Part shown: positions 33,767 through 47,100 of the stretch, piece by piece | How the letters are laid out: each line of letters starts with the position of its first letter | How positions within the stretch are numbered: the stretch's first letter is position 1 | Source: Boswellia sacra | Taxonomy: Eukaryota; Streptophyta; Magnoliopsida; Sapindales; Burseraceae | Direction of reading: 5' to 3' | Assembly (NCBI GenBank): GCA_013180625.2 | Contig: SNVD02002604.1 | Location: 1-64,000 of the forward strand | DNA: 64,000 nt | The notes under the pieces: model-generated | Told to the model about the DNA's origin: nothing | The model's database searches: none | What the model saw: only the letters and a program-made list of their open reading frames with translations | Made by a program: the position numbers and the translations under genes

Positions 33767-36700
33767 ATAATATCATAGACTACCCCTAAGGTTTGGGGTA
33801 ATATCAGTTAGAAACATACTTTTGTATTTGTATCATTCCGATCTTTAAGATTTGTATAGTTCTATCATTAAACCCCATTTAACATTTTCCGTTAACTTTT
33901 TCACTCATGAAAAATTGGAAGTCATCTTTAGCCTTAATTTTATATTCTTTTTCTTCCCCTTATCAAACTAACCTACACCATAGAAGAAACCCAAAATATA
34001 TCGATTCTTTCCTTCTTTTTCAAATCTAAACCCTAATTCTCAACCATTTTAAAAGCCCAAATTACCAAAGAAATTGAAAACTTAATTCCCACTTGAAAAT
34101 CTAACTCCCAATCTGGACCTGATTCTAAACCTTGTGCAACTTCTTCTCTTCTTCTTCTTCCTTTTTTTTCTTCGGCTCGCAATGGTTGCCATGAATTTTT
34201 TTTTTTGTTTTTGCACCCTTATGTAGCAGTAGATCGCAAAACCTATAGTGGTGGTTCTTTTTATTTTGGCTTTCATTTGTTTGTTGGTGGTTGTCTACAT
34301 CTTTAACGGTGTTTGATTAGGTGGCCAGCTATTTTTTTGGTGGTGGGGTGATGGCTAGTATATTGGTGGTTATGGGATTATGGTAGATGTGTTGTTGGAT
34401 TTTGGGTTTCGTATTCATGGTTGCCAGGTTCTAGGCTCTGTGTTCATGGTTGTTGAGTTGTTAGGTTGTTGGGGTTAACAATTGCTAGGTTATTGGGGGT
34501 ATCATGTGTTAGTTATATGCCCTAAGAGTATGGATATTTTTCTGTATTTTGTAAACATCAATGATAAATAAAGTTGTTATTATTTATTTGTGCCTAAAGA
34601 TGATTATATCTATGACTAAAGGCTCCAGAGCTTGTACGTTGACAAAGTTATGTATATATGAGAAATATAACTTTATCATAGCTTAAAACTAGTCACAACC
34701 CATAAATAAAAGTTGAGTGCTTTGTTTAGATAAGGTTGTAGTATTGTTTGTCTTCAATTGGAAAATGGTAAGTCTCTAACCATTTGAAAGTAGAGACTTC
34801 AGGACAAACACAATAGTGTATTAATGAATGCATAGAACATGTGAAATTATAATATTTGGTGAAAATATCGTAATCGAATGTAAATTACCACAATCGAGCA
34901 CTAAAGGCATTTCTACCTTAATGCTGAGTGGATAGTGTACCTCTAGTATGTAGGCTGTAATCTTTGAGTAGAATAAAAAGTGAGATCTAAATGGAATGTC
35001 AATATCTTGGCTAGTTAGGATTGTAAGATCTATATGCTAGTAGACATTATATCATAAATATAGAATTCATGACTTCGAAGGATTGCAAACTACCTTGATG
35101 GTTTTACAAGATTTTAAATGGTACAATATTAGGCAAGTGTTTAATGAAAGATGCTCATTAGACTAAGATTTATTTTAATAAATCTTAGACCATTTAAATG
35201 GTGTAAATCTAGTATCAAGGAATCAAGATGTAATTAGAGAGGTAAAAAGGTAAATTAAATTTTCTATATTTTGTAAACATTAATAATAAATAAAGTTGTT
35301 ATTATTTATTTGTGCCCAAATATGATTATATCTATGACTAAAGGCTCCAGAGCTTGTACATTGATAAAGTTCTGTAAATATGAGACATAGAACTTCACCA
35401 TAGCTCAAAACTAGTTCAAGACAAAGATATGGTGTATTAATGAGTGCACTAAACACAGAACACATGGAATTATAACATTTGGTGAAAATACTATGATCGA
35501 ATGTTAATTACCACAACTAAGCAATAAAGGCATTCATACCTTAATCCTGAGTGGGTATTTTGTACCTCTAGTACTATAATCTTTGACTAGAATAAAAAGT
35601 AAGATCTAAATGGAAGATCAATATCTTGGCTAGTTGGGATTATAAGATTTGTATGCTAGAAGACACTATACTATAGATATGGAATTGATGACTCCAAAAG
35701 ATTGCAGAACCACCTTGATGGTTTTACAAGGTTTTAAATGCTAGAATCTTGGTCGAGTGTTTAATAAAAGATGCTCATTAAACTAAGATTTATTTTAATA
35801 AATCTTAAACCGTTTAAATAGTGTAAAACTGGTATAAAGGAATCGAGATGTAATTAGAGGGGTAAAATGGTAAATTAAATTTTTATGTATTTTGTAAACA
35901 TTAATAATAAATAAAGTTGTTATTATTTATTTGTGCCTAAACATGATTTTATCTATGACAAAGTCTCCAAAGCTTGTAAACTAATAAAGTTATGTACCTA
36001 TGAGACAGAAATTTGTCATAGTTCAAAACTAGTTCAAAACTAGTTCACAACTTATAAATAAAAGTTGGGCACTTTGTTTAGATAATGTTATAGTTATGTT
36101 TGTCTTCAATGGAAAAGTGGTGAGTCTCTAACCATTTAAAAGTGGAGACTTCAGAATAAAGAAATAGTGTATTAATGAGTGCACTAAACATGGAACACGT
36201 GGAATTATAACATTTGGTGAAAATACCATGACCGAATATAAATTAACATAACCAAGCACTAAAGACATTCCTACCGTAATTATGATTTAATAGTATACCT
36301 CTAGTATACAGGCTATAATCTTTGACTAGAATAAAAAGTGAGATCTAAATAGAAAATTCAATATCTTGGCTAATTAGGATTGTAAGATATGTACTCTAGT
36401 AGACAATATACCATAGATATAGAATTCATAACTCCGAAGGATTACAAAACTACCCTGATGGTTTTACAGGGTTTTAAAAGGTAGAATCTTGGTCAAGTGC
36501 TCAATGAAAGATGCTCATTAAACTAAGATTTATTTTAATAAATCTTAAATTACTTAGATGGTGTAAAACTGGTATCGAAGAATTAAGATGTAATTAGAGG
36601 GGTAAAACGGCAAAGTACACCTAGCTTTAGTTATTGTTATTTCATGAATGGTAGTTATATAAGCCTACAACTCAATAAATAAGGCTTAAAGAAATAATTT

Positions 36701-37907
36701 AATCAGATTAAATTATTAATCTCTCTATAAAGAGTATTCAATTCAAGAGTGCAACTTTAGACCTATAGTAAAATGGACTCAAGTTAATAGGTATGGCCTA
36801 CTAAAACTATTTGATAATAGGATACTAGGTCAAATCTATTAGAGCTTGTAATTAAATATGTCCATAATAGATCCCCTAGGTGGCTGATTAGTGGACTTTG
36901 AAAATTAATTATTTAATCTAATTGGGTTTATTAAGAATAAAACCCAGGTAGCAAATTAAATAAATATTTATTTGACTAATTAAATGGGCTTATTATTTAA
37001 TTAATATTATTAATTAAATAAATAGTTTATTAGGCTTATTATTTAATTAATGAGATTAATTAAATAATTAGTTTTAATTATGAATTAAAAGGCCTACACT
37101 TAGGTTGGACTTAAATAGTGTTCTAGGTCTAATTAATGCCCAATTAGGGTTTTAAAAGGTTTGAAAGCCGTAATCCATTATAATGTATTAGTCAAAATCA
37201 GCAAAGGATACAAGGAGATATTTCAGGACTAGAGTTTTAGGTTAAAAACCCTAGAGAGACATTAAATCAAAAAACGTGAAGCCCAGGCTGCCTCCTTGAG
37301 CTTTCCAATGAAACTGTCTCTAAACTATCTCTAGTCCTTAGGTTTTGACGTTTCAACTTCGAGGTAGCCCTTTGACCTTTTTTTTTTTTTTTGGTTCTCA
37401 GGTTTTGTCTAGCCAAGAACACACCCATACATTGTGTTCAGGCGATTCTTAGACATACTCAAGAACTTAAAGTGGTAGAAAGCACAAAAATTTAGAGCCT
37501 GTGTTTTCTGGATCCTAGTCCCAATGCCATTTCCGTTGTGGAGATTCTATCTAACTTGCATCCGCGTTCCTATATCAGGATTGCTTGATTTCATGGCTAC
37601 TGAGTGTTAGAGTTCATGGTAGCTTGGCTTGATGCCTAATGGTTTCAACACTGGATATATTAGTTTGAGGAATTTTTTATTTTTTTTATTTAGCTATTTT
37701 GGGATTGATTTTAATTGTAACTGTAATGATTTTGTCAAAAAATCCTTTTTTATCCCCTTCTATTTGTGAAAAAATAGGCAAAAACTATTAACTGGATCTA
37801 GATGATAAAAATATGAAAACCTTTAGGACCAGATTTGATAGAACTACAAAAGTATGCTCTTGAGTGATATCATCTCAAACCTTAGAGGTAGTTAATAATA
37901 TTATCCC
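33764..37907. mobile_element. Mutator-like element with about 90-bp terminal inverted repeats
   Basis: The left end GGGATAATATCATAGACTACC (33764) is matched by the inverse of the right end (GGGATAATATTATTAACTACC, finishing at 37907). Similarity continues for about 90 bp (..CTAAGGTTTG..ATATCA..CATACTTTTGTA..). The target duplication is obscured by the TA repeat. After removing the 3.08-kb insertion the element is about 1.06 kb, with no transposase. Confidence 0.75.
34507..37590 (+). mobile_element. 3.08-kb insertion, possible solo LTR with three internal tandem units
   Basis: TCATG at 34502-34506 and 37591-37595 flanks it. It starts TGTTAGTTATATGCCC like a copia LTR, but the right edge (..ttgatt) does not end in CA, so the type is uncertain. 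Three diverged tandem units begin at about 34546, 35268 and 35887, each with 'ttttgtaaacat.aat.ataaataaagttgttattattta'. No protein domain is seen. Confidence 0.5.
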
Positions 37908-37985
37908 TATTTATATTTATTGATTAGGTAGTTTTGTTGTTGCCATAGCCAATTATTGGTGGTTATGTAGTATGATCTGTGGTGT

Positions 37986-39760
37986 TGTTAGGGATATGCC
38001 CTTAAAGCATATTATTGATGTTATTCTTACCATTTTTATATGCAATAAAAAATTTGAGATATATTTGATTCAACAAATTATAGGTTGAGTATCTCAAACC
38101 ATCATAGTGGTAATTTTAGAGTTAAAAACATGCATATTAAGCATTAACCACATTATAGCATAGTTCAAGTGTAACACCGGTATCTAGAACCTAAATATTA
38201 CAAAAGGGTAATAGAGGCATATCTATATTAAGACAATAAGAAGTAGTTATGAGAGGTAAAATAGTAAATTGATCTAGATCTAACTATTGAATTTGGTGCG
38301 GGTGCACATGCGAAATTATGACTATTTAGATCAAGTTTATATGTACATAAGCTTACATATAATTTTGCACATAATTCAAGAGGACAATTTGGCCCCATAG
38401 TCCAGTGGACTTGAAACAATTGTATCCACTTGTATTATGAGGTAAAAAGAAACTAGATTCGACCATTGGAGCTTGAATTGTGTAACCATATAGGTTCCTG
38501 ACCCAGCTCATATAATCATGTCTTGTATATTTGTGTGATCAATATAAGGTTAACCCCAAATTTTCCAATGCAATTAGGAAAGCTTATGTGATTAGGAATA
38601 CTACTATGATAAGAAATCTCATCTAAGTGAGATTGGAGATGGTGCATCCTATGCATAAGGAAACTCATATTAATTAGTAATTTAAATTTAACTCAAATTA
38701 GAAAACTAATTTAATTCCTTAATAGGAAATAAGATATTAAGAATAAAAACTCAAAGTTTTACTTTAGACATACCAAGATTGACTAGTCAAGGGGATGACT
38801 TTTCGACTTACTTAAAGTATTAATTGGGTAATAGGTAACGTGGGCCTATTACACTTGGTCCATTTAGGTTGTCCAACCTAGGGATACCCGCACCCACACC
38901 GGACCAAAAAACTCATCCCCGGTCCTCACAAAATGTCCAAATTTTTTCGGGTTTTTTCGGGTACGTATTTGCGGGTGTTGGGATGATATACTTGTACCTG
39001 AAAAAAAACCCTGGACTATCCCTGCTTTTTTTTTAAATTTTTCATACTTTGACTTCACTTAAATAGCATAATGTTGCATAACATTCATGAAGGACGCGGC
39101 TGGCATTGCTGGCAAAGCAAGTGGGATGAGTTTTGGTGGCCTAAGTTTGAATCGTAACAACTTTAAGTTACTACTTTTCATTAAATATATAAAAAGAAGT
39201 TGATTATATAAAAATTATCTACAAAAAAAAAGAGCAACAAGTTGTGTGGTTGGGTGGCTAACCGTTTGAAATTCAACTCACAGGTCACAGTTCAAGCCTC
39301 CTTGTATGCATTTTACATTATAAAACAAATAGAAGAATTGGACTGTGCGGGTCCTAGCCCAACCTAGGTCCATTTAGGTGGAGGTTTTCAAGCCCATCAC
39401 CTAAGGTTATGGGGTCCACACCTAGCCTATTAGGGTTAAAGAACGTTATAGCCACACACATACGCAAGGTGATGGATTTTGTTTTCTAATCCTAGGTGAT
39501 ATCATAGTTAATGAAGGTTTTACTAACTAGTTGAGGAATTAAATAACTTCTTAAAGATTTTAAGAAGGTTATCTAATGTTCTTCTAAATCCAATTGTGTT
39601 TAAGGAATATTAATTATTCACATTCCTAGTCTCAATTGACTTAGAAGGCATGTCCAAGGAATTCATCCTAATGGAAGTAGAGTAAATTAATTCCTATATA
39701 AACATGCATAAGTCAAGTCATAAAGGGATTGATTGCTTACAATTAAAACTAAGGATGGCA
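37986..39760 (+). repeat. LTR-like sequence related to the insertion at 34507
   Basis: It begins TGTTAGGGATATGCCCTTAAAG, close to TGTTAGTTATATGCCCTAAGAG at 34507, then diverges. It is interrupted at 38870-39366. No primer site, tract or coding domain was found and the right end is undefined. Confidence 0.35.
38870..39366. mobile_element. 497-bp retroposon-like insertion with 13-bp direct repeat
   Basis: GGTCCATTTAGGT occurs at 38857-38869 and 39367-39379. A long target duplication fits a LINE/SINE-type insertion. The right half (39238-39300) has tRNA-like phrases: 'tggttgggtggctaacc' (A-box-like) and 'ggtcacagttcaagcctcc' (B-box-like). The left part has 'gggtacgtatttgcgggt' and inverse 'acccgcaccc'. 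Confidence 0.55.
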
Positions 39761-39793
39761 AATTGCGCTGCACGTATTCAAATAACCATAAAA

Positions 39794-41019
39794 GAGTAAT
39801 TAATATTGTCACCCCCAATGTTTGGGCAAAGTACATTCGCCCCCAACCTTCAGCGAAGTAATGTAAAGACCCCAAATTTCTAAATACTATTAGTCCATCC
39901 ATTAAATATATTACGGAAAGATAATTTTACCCTCATTTATTTTGTAAGATTTCTTTATTTATTTCTCTGTCTAAAAGGGAGAATAATTTCAAAAATACCA
40001 ACATCACCAGGACTTGAACTTGACACAGCATAGTGGAGAGAAGTGTAAAAGCCACCAGGCTAAACCTTTAAGGCAATAATAAGTTTTGAGTTAATTTCCT
40101 TAAATGCAAAACAGCTACAGCAGTACTTGTGAGAAATAATAAATAATAATAATTAAAAGAAAATTTATTTAGTATAACTTTTAAAATTATAAATTCTACA
40201 AAAGAAAATGTGGTTTAAATAATTTTTATTTTTTATTTTAATTTAAAACTGTTAAACCACCATATATTTTGATTTATTTTTTAAAAATAAAAATAAGAGA
40301 AAAAACTATTTATGCTACCATTTTCATTTATTTACAAACCATTTTTTAATTTTTTAAAAAATTCATATTTTTTTAATTTTTATAGAAAATTGTATACATA
40401 AATAGTTTGCAAAAAAGATGTGATTTTTTTAAAATAAAAATTAAAAAGGAAATAGTTTGTAAATAAATGCAAATGACAATCTAAATGGTTTTCTTTCTAA
40501 TTTTTATTTTTTAAAAATTTCAAATTAAAATAAATGGTAGTTTAAAATTTTGAAATTAAAATAAAAATTAAAAAACTATTTAAACTATCATTTTGTTTTG
40601 TGGAATTTATCTTTTTAAAAGCTACGCTAAATAATTTTTCTTTGGCAATTCTGGTATAATTTTAATTATTATTGTTTATTATTTCTCATAAGTACAATTG
40701 CAATCATTTTGCACTTAATGAAATTAACTCAAACACTATCATTGCTTTAAGGTTTTGCCTTGGTGGTTGTTACATTTTCTCTCCATTATGTTGTGTCGAG
40801 TTTAAGTCATGGTGGTGTTGGTGTTTTAAAAATTTTTCTCCTTTATAAGGAGAATAAATAAAGAAATATATATAAATGAAAGCAAAGTTGTTTTTGAATA
40901 ATATATTTAACGAATAGACTAACAATATTTAGAAATTAAAGGTCTTTATGTTACTTTACCGAAGGTTGGAGGGTCATGTACCTTCATCCAAATGTTGGGG
41001 TTGGTAATATTAATTACTC
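39794..41019. mobile_element. Fold-back (long-TIR) Mutator-like element
   Basis: AACCATAAAA at 39784-39793 and 41020-41029 is a 9-10-bp target duplication. The 1.23-kb element is a near-complete palindrome: left GAGTAATTAATATTGTCACC and inverse right GAGTAATTAATATTACCAACC. Matching pairs run far inward, such as 'ccaggctaaacctttaaggcaataata' against 'tatcattgctttaaggttttgccttgg'. No coding capacity. Confidence 0.85.
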
Positions 41020-41214
41020 AACCATAAAATTCGTTTTTTTAGATCTAGATCATTATTCAAAATTATGGCTTTGCAACCTAATGCTGATGAGAAAATTTTG
41101 TCCTGCCCATGCAATCTATGGCATAACTAGGGTTGGGCATTTGCCCCGGACCCACCGCGGACCCGGCTGGACCCGGTCCAACGGGGCGGGTCTTGACCCA
41201 CCCCCACTACAACA

Positions 41215-41640
41215 GAATACATTATTTACGGCGGACAAAAACCGTCGTAAATACCCTTTTACGGCGGTTCTACGGCGGTTTTTGTCCGCCGTAAAAGCAA
41301 CCGCAGTAAAAAGATTTACGGCGGTTTTTGTCCGCCGTAAATAACTTTATACGGCAGTTATCATGTTCGACGTAAAAAAAGACGACGAAATTGACTTCTC
41401 ATTTGGCACACCTTTTAACGGCGGTTTTTAACCGCCGTAAAAAGTCTTTTTGCGTCGAACGTATAACCAACGTAAAAAGTATTTTTGCGTCGAACATATA
41501 ACCGCCGTATAAAAATTTTTTACGTCGAATATATAAACCGCCGTAAAAAGTCTTTTTGCGTCGAATATATAACCGCCGTATATGTTTGCTACGTTTTTTA
41601 TTTGTGACGGTTATAGAACCGCCGTAAAAAGTTTTTTTAT
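41215..41640. repeat. Left subterminal ACGGCGG repeats of CACTA 2
   Basis: About twelve copies, in both orientations, of (t)ttacggcggttttt / aaccgccgtaaaa, some degraded to 'aacgtcg/tgcgtcg'. In CACTA elements such repeats bind TNPA; that role is inferred here. The matching right-end cluster is at 50365-50460. Confidence 0.85.
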
Positions 41641-42087
41641 TTTTAGCGCAATTTCTTATATTTAATTCGCACCTACTGTTCACAAATTCAATTCAGCGGC
41701 CTCAAAAAATATTATTCCATAACATTTCAATAATTATATGCATTCAATATTAATATAAAAGGAATTCGAAATATAAAAGCATCTCATATAAGTGGTTTTA
41801 AACATATTGTAATAAACAAATCAAATATAACTGTATCATAATTCACATAGTTTAACACATGTAATAATAAGCAAATAGTTAAACATCTCTAAGAGTTCAT
41901 CAAACTCTACATAAGTGCAAACCACAAAACTAAGAGTTCATCAACCTCCACATAAGTGCAAACCACAAAACCATCAACCTCCACATAAGTGCAAACTACA
42001 AAACTTGAACTTACCTGCAAGAATAAATTTGTAACTTAGATAATATTCATTTAATAAGATTATTTAATTTTGAACAAATAAGATTGT

Positions 42088-43948
42088 TTATACATACTCA
42101 TGTTCCCCATCTGATGGGTCATGTGTGATATTATTTGTTCCATGACTATCAACATGAAAACGACTTTGATGTCCACTTGAAGCATCTGGAACCTATTTAG
42201 AAAAAAGAATACCAAAGGCAAGTTAAAATATGAATCATCCAAAACTTTCAACTTTTATGGAAATATGTGAATACCGATATGTTTGCTTGCCGCTGTGCAA
42301 ATTCTGGAAACGTCTCCTGTAGAAAGGAAAGGACTTCAGCATGCGTCATCTTCAAGTTGTTGTATTCTTCCTGCAAGTTGTTGTGTGCTTGCTGTAAGAC
42401 ACTAAACTGCTCCCTCAATTGATTATCAGATGAGCTGCTGCATCCATGAATGTCAATCGGAGATGGACCATAACCGTATGTCCGAGCATAGCCACGATGA
42501 TCAGGTCCCATTACGTTTCCAAATACCTCTTCTCTGACTTCTTGAGTTTGTTGCTCTTGTGTAAATTGAGACAAACCCTCATTAAATTGACTCTACAAAA
42601 TTATCAAAACAAATAACAAGTTATAGAAGATAAAACAATAAGCACACAATAATTCGTACATACTAGATGAATATAGGTTCAAAGAAATGTAGAACTTACT
42701 ATTATTTCTGCACTTTCACTATAACCTATTTCTCCATTACTTTTTGTTCTAGTTTTGATGAAGACACTAATACGATCAGTTTGTTCGCCCTTTCTTATCA
42801 TCTAACCAAAAAAAGAAAAGAAACAACTAATATAAAGCTTTATCATGATGTACAAGTACTTAAAAAGTGACACTACTTACCAAAAACATCATAAAAAATA
42901 AACACATCTCATTTCTTAGCAATGCAATGGTAACATAATAGAAAGACAACCCTTCCTTCATATCTCAATTGAAGTAGTATCTTCATAACTAATAAATAAA
43001 TAGCATATAGATAAAGACATATACATAGTTATGCAAAACTTACCTCTTCTCGTTTTTGGGCAAACGACGTACGACCTGTCCGATGAAGTGCAACCTGTTG
43101 TGCACGATTTACCTTATTCTTCTCTGCAACTCCCTATAATACAAACAATTTCAAAAGTTTACGTATTATAGAATTTATAACTACTTAAAAATAACTATTT
43201 TGGTATATATAGCATGTGTTGAGTTAGACATATACCTTGGCTTCTTCCGTCCCCCAATAAGCTACAAGAATAGGCCACTGGTCCGGGTTAACTCTAGGAG
43301 GAGTGAAAGCTAACCGATCCTCATCTGTATCAAATTTCTTGTAATACTCTCTCTTGACACGAGCTTTCCAATCCCTCCAAAGATTGCCAACTGCTTTTAG
43401 ACAATGATCTCTATACTCATCAGGAACATCTGTATTATCCTACAACCACAAGCATAATAGATTAATATAGATACAAAAAATGTGTTATAGCCTAAGAATT
43501 TCATGTAAATTACTCACCTTTACTTCTTTCCAAATGTCATCTAACAGGTGTTGTGGCATGTTTTGCCATCGCGGACAAGTCAGCGGAGCCATGTTGCCAT
43601 TCTTTGCTATGATTCCAAGTTGGGAGGTAAATTTATCTTTGTTTGCATTTATTGGTTGCCACTGAGAGTTAAACTCTACATGCAACCTTTGCCCTGTTCC
43701 CCACTCACGAATAGTGCGAGCTGATCCACGACCTTTTACAACCTTTGACGTACCACCATCATCTGAAAAACAAATAAACAAATGAGAAAACAACTTTAAA
43801 TATTAATTAATAAAGCCATCTTATTTATGTACATACCTTGCTCTCCGTTATTTGTCTGAGTTTGGGAAGATGTCGACTGTCGTCGAGATTCTGCTTCCCG
43901 TTGTATTATACTCTCCATTGAAATGTCTCGAAGTCTCTTTGGTGGCAT
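42088..43948 (-). CDS. TNPA-like CACTA protein (Transposase_24 / Ptta-En-Spm type), seven exons, intact
   Basis: Exons, all with GT-AG borders: 43948-43837, 43762-43518, 43439-43236, 43133-43044, 42801-42700, 42592-42275 and 42192-42088. They sum to 1176 bp (391 residues and a stop) with no frame break. The start is MPPKRLRDISMESIIQ. The conserved block is WGTGQRLHVEFNSQWQPI..SQLGIIAKNGN..CPRWQNMPQHLLDDIWKEV, then NLWRDWKARVKREYYKKFDTDEDRLAFTPP and HRTGRTSFAQKREE. A C-terminal coiled-coil-like QEEYNNLKMTHAEVLSFLQE follows. The family is thought to bind subterminal repeats and assist transposition. It lies 251 bp downstream of TNP2. Exon choices are mine, supported by frame continuity. Confidence 0.78.
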
Positions 43949-44199
43949 AGTTACCTACAAGAAAACAAAAATAGATAACCATGTTAACATCATTTCGTAC
44001 ACATCATAATATGAAACATATGCATATAAAAAAAAATCACAATCCGTTTAAGAAAAACACAAAAGAACAAACTATATAAGTCATTCATAAAAAATTATTG
44101 TTACACCCATTCGAGGGGGATATATAACGAATGCCCCGCAAAACCAAAATAAGATACAAAATGACAGAATAAAAAAAAAGGGCATGCCCAAAAGCATAG

Positions 44200-47100
44200 T
44201 CAATCAATATCATCCATCCCATCATCATTGTCTTCTCTATTAATGATAATTGTTGTGCCTTCAACTCCTTGCCTAACCCATTGAACATCTTCCTCACGAA
44301 AATAACCTCTTTCATCAAATTCTTGTTGTGTATATAGCTCAACTTGTGGCACCATGTTTACGGTAGATGAACTTTTGGAAGTGAAATCATATGTATCTCT
44401 CATTGTCATTTTAAGCACAACATGCCAATCTTCATCCATCGGATCTTGAATATAACAAACTTGCTCAGCTTGTTCTGCTAAAATGAAAGGTTCATCATCC
44501 ACATGATTATCTTTATATAATAGATGATTAAAATTAACCAAGGTGAAGTCAAATTCATCACACTTCTTTCCAATCCGATTATCAACCCAATCACACTTGA
44601 ACCACATAAAAGTCATGTCATTGACATAATGAATTTGAATTATATCTGTTAACACTCCAAGAAATGTGACATTGCCCGAAAGAGGATTGTTATCTCGTGC
44701 ACTAGAGTAGCTCATGGTATCAGCCTTCAAAATAACACCACATTGCTGAGTTGTTTTGTGCTTATCGGTGTCTTTGATTCGAAATTTGAAGCCATTAACA
44801 CTATAAGATTTATAACGATGTGCGCCCGATTTAGGCCCATTAGCTAAATTGATGATTTCCTTGGACAATGATACATTTGAGGTCTCTTGTAAGGAGTAAA
44901 CCTATAGGAACACATAGTTAGATTTCAAAGTTAGTATAATGATAGCACTTCAATAGATAACTAAGACTTACATGACTTCGAAACCATTCATGGAAGGTTT
45001 TGTTATGCTCTTTATGGATTTCGTGAATGGTAGGACGAGGCCTTTGACGTTGAAGTTCATTTAGATGCTTCCTGTGTGAGAAGACATCAAAAGACATTAC
45101 TAACAATGGGAGTCAAACTTAGCAAGTTGCTTAGAAAAAGAAATGATGATGCATATCTTACTCTCGAAAGGGATCAATAGAAGGTGTATTAACTAGCACA
45201 TATCTATGTGCTTGAACCCAAGAGACATGATCAAGTTCAAAATGCTCTCCTTCACTAGAGGTACCATCCTTATTTCGAGGTCCTCGATTAATTTTAGTTT
45301 CGACCTCATCAAGATATCTTGAGCAAAAATTTATGCACTCTTCCAGTAGATATCCCTTAGCAATAGAAGCCTCCGGGTGTGCACGGTTGCGCACATATCT
45401 CTTCAGAGTTAGTAAATACCTATAGAATCCGAAATCTTTCTAAGTAGATATTCATAGATAAGAATGGAAGTTAAAAGAACATTACGTAACAAGTGACTTA
45501 GTAGTACCTTTCAACAGGATACATCCATCGAAATTGTACCGGTCCCGCTAAAGATGCCTCTTGAGCAAGATGAATGGGCAAATGCTCCATTATGTCAAAG
45601 AATGAAGGTGGAAAAATTTTCTCAAGATGGCACAGTGTAAGCACAACTCGATATTGAATAGAGTTTAAGTCTTCTGCAGTATTCACTTTGGAGCACAGTT
45701 GCTTGAAAAAGTTTGCTAACTCAATCAAAGTAACAACAACATTTTTTGGCAAAGCCCTTCGAGCAGCAAGAGGAAGCAATTGTTGTATCAAAATATGATT
45801 ATCATGACTTTTCAAACTTGAAATGCTCCGCTCTTTCATGTGAACACGCCGTCGAATATTTGATGCATAACCATCCAGTAACTTCACTTTCTTCAACACA
45901 CTAAGAAAGACATCTTTATTATCTTTGTTCATTGAGAAGCATGCAGGAGGTAAATACAATTTGTTAGCACCTCGTTGTTGAGGATGCAGAGCTTTCCTTA
46001 TTTTCATATCCCCCAAATCAAGTCGAGCCTTCAATGAATCTTTTTATTTCCTCGAATCCCCTAACAATGTCCAGAGTATATTATCACATACATTCTTCTC
46101 AATGTGCATGACGTCAAGATTATGTCTAATCAAGTTATGCTCCCAATATGGTAGTTCAAAGAAAATGCTTTTTTTCTTCCAACTGTTTGCTTGATTTGTC
46201 ATTTCAGAATTATTCACTCTTCTCTGAAGGTCTTCCATCTTATACTCGGTAAGAACATTTTGTAATTGTATTTTTACATCAACACCAGACAAGCAAGCTG
46301 GAGGTGGTCCCAATTCCGCTTTCCCATTAAACGATATCCTATCCTTTCGAAATCTATGAGTACTGGGCAAGTATCGCCGATGACCCATGTAACAAAACTT
46401 TCTACTATGAGACAACCATTTAGATATCGTATTTTCCATACAGCAAGGGCATGCTTTCTCACCTTTAGTGCTCCAACCCGATAGATTAGCATATGCCGGA
46501 AAATCATTGATAGTCCACAATAATGCTGCATGTAGTTTGAACATTTGTCGACACGATGCATCATAGGTTAGCACACCTTCACTCCATAATTGTTTTAATT
46601 CATCAATCAGCGGCTGCATATAGACATCAATTTTATTTCCAGGACCTTTTGGACCATCAATTAGCACAGAAAAATGAAAAAAGTTTCCTTCATACACAAC
46701 CAAGGAGGTAAGTTGTATGGCATCAACATAATAGGCCATGTACTGTGCGCTATGGACATAGTCCTGAATGGATTAAATCCATCTGCTGCCAATCCAAGTC
46801 TGACATTACGAGAATCAGCAACAAAAGCAGGATGCTTTTCATCAAAAGTTCTCCAACAAGGGCTATCAGCCGGATGTCTAAGCACACCATCTTTAATGCG
46901 ATCTTCTGCGTGCCATCGCATTAAAGAAGCAGTTTTTGAAGACATGAATAATCTTTGCAACCTAGGAATTAGTGGAAAGTATCTTACTTGTTTTGCAGCA
47001 ATTTTACCAGTGGGATTTGATGCATCATTCACCTCATCAAAGTTCTTATATCTAGACTCATGGCATATGCAACACCTATCCAAATTTCCATACTCACCTC

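Noticed and set aside
34082..34276. Basic open frame KKRKKKKRRS
   Set aside because: Low-complexity cttctt tract inside the Mutator-like element.
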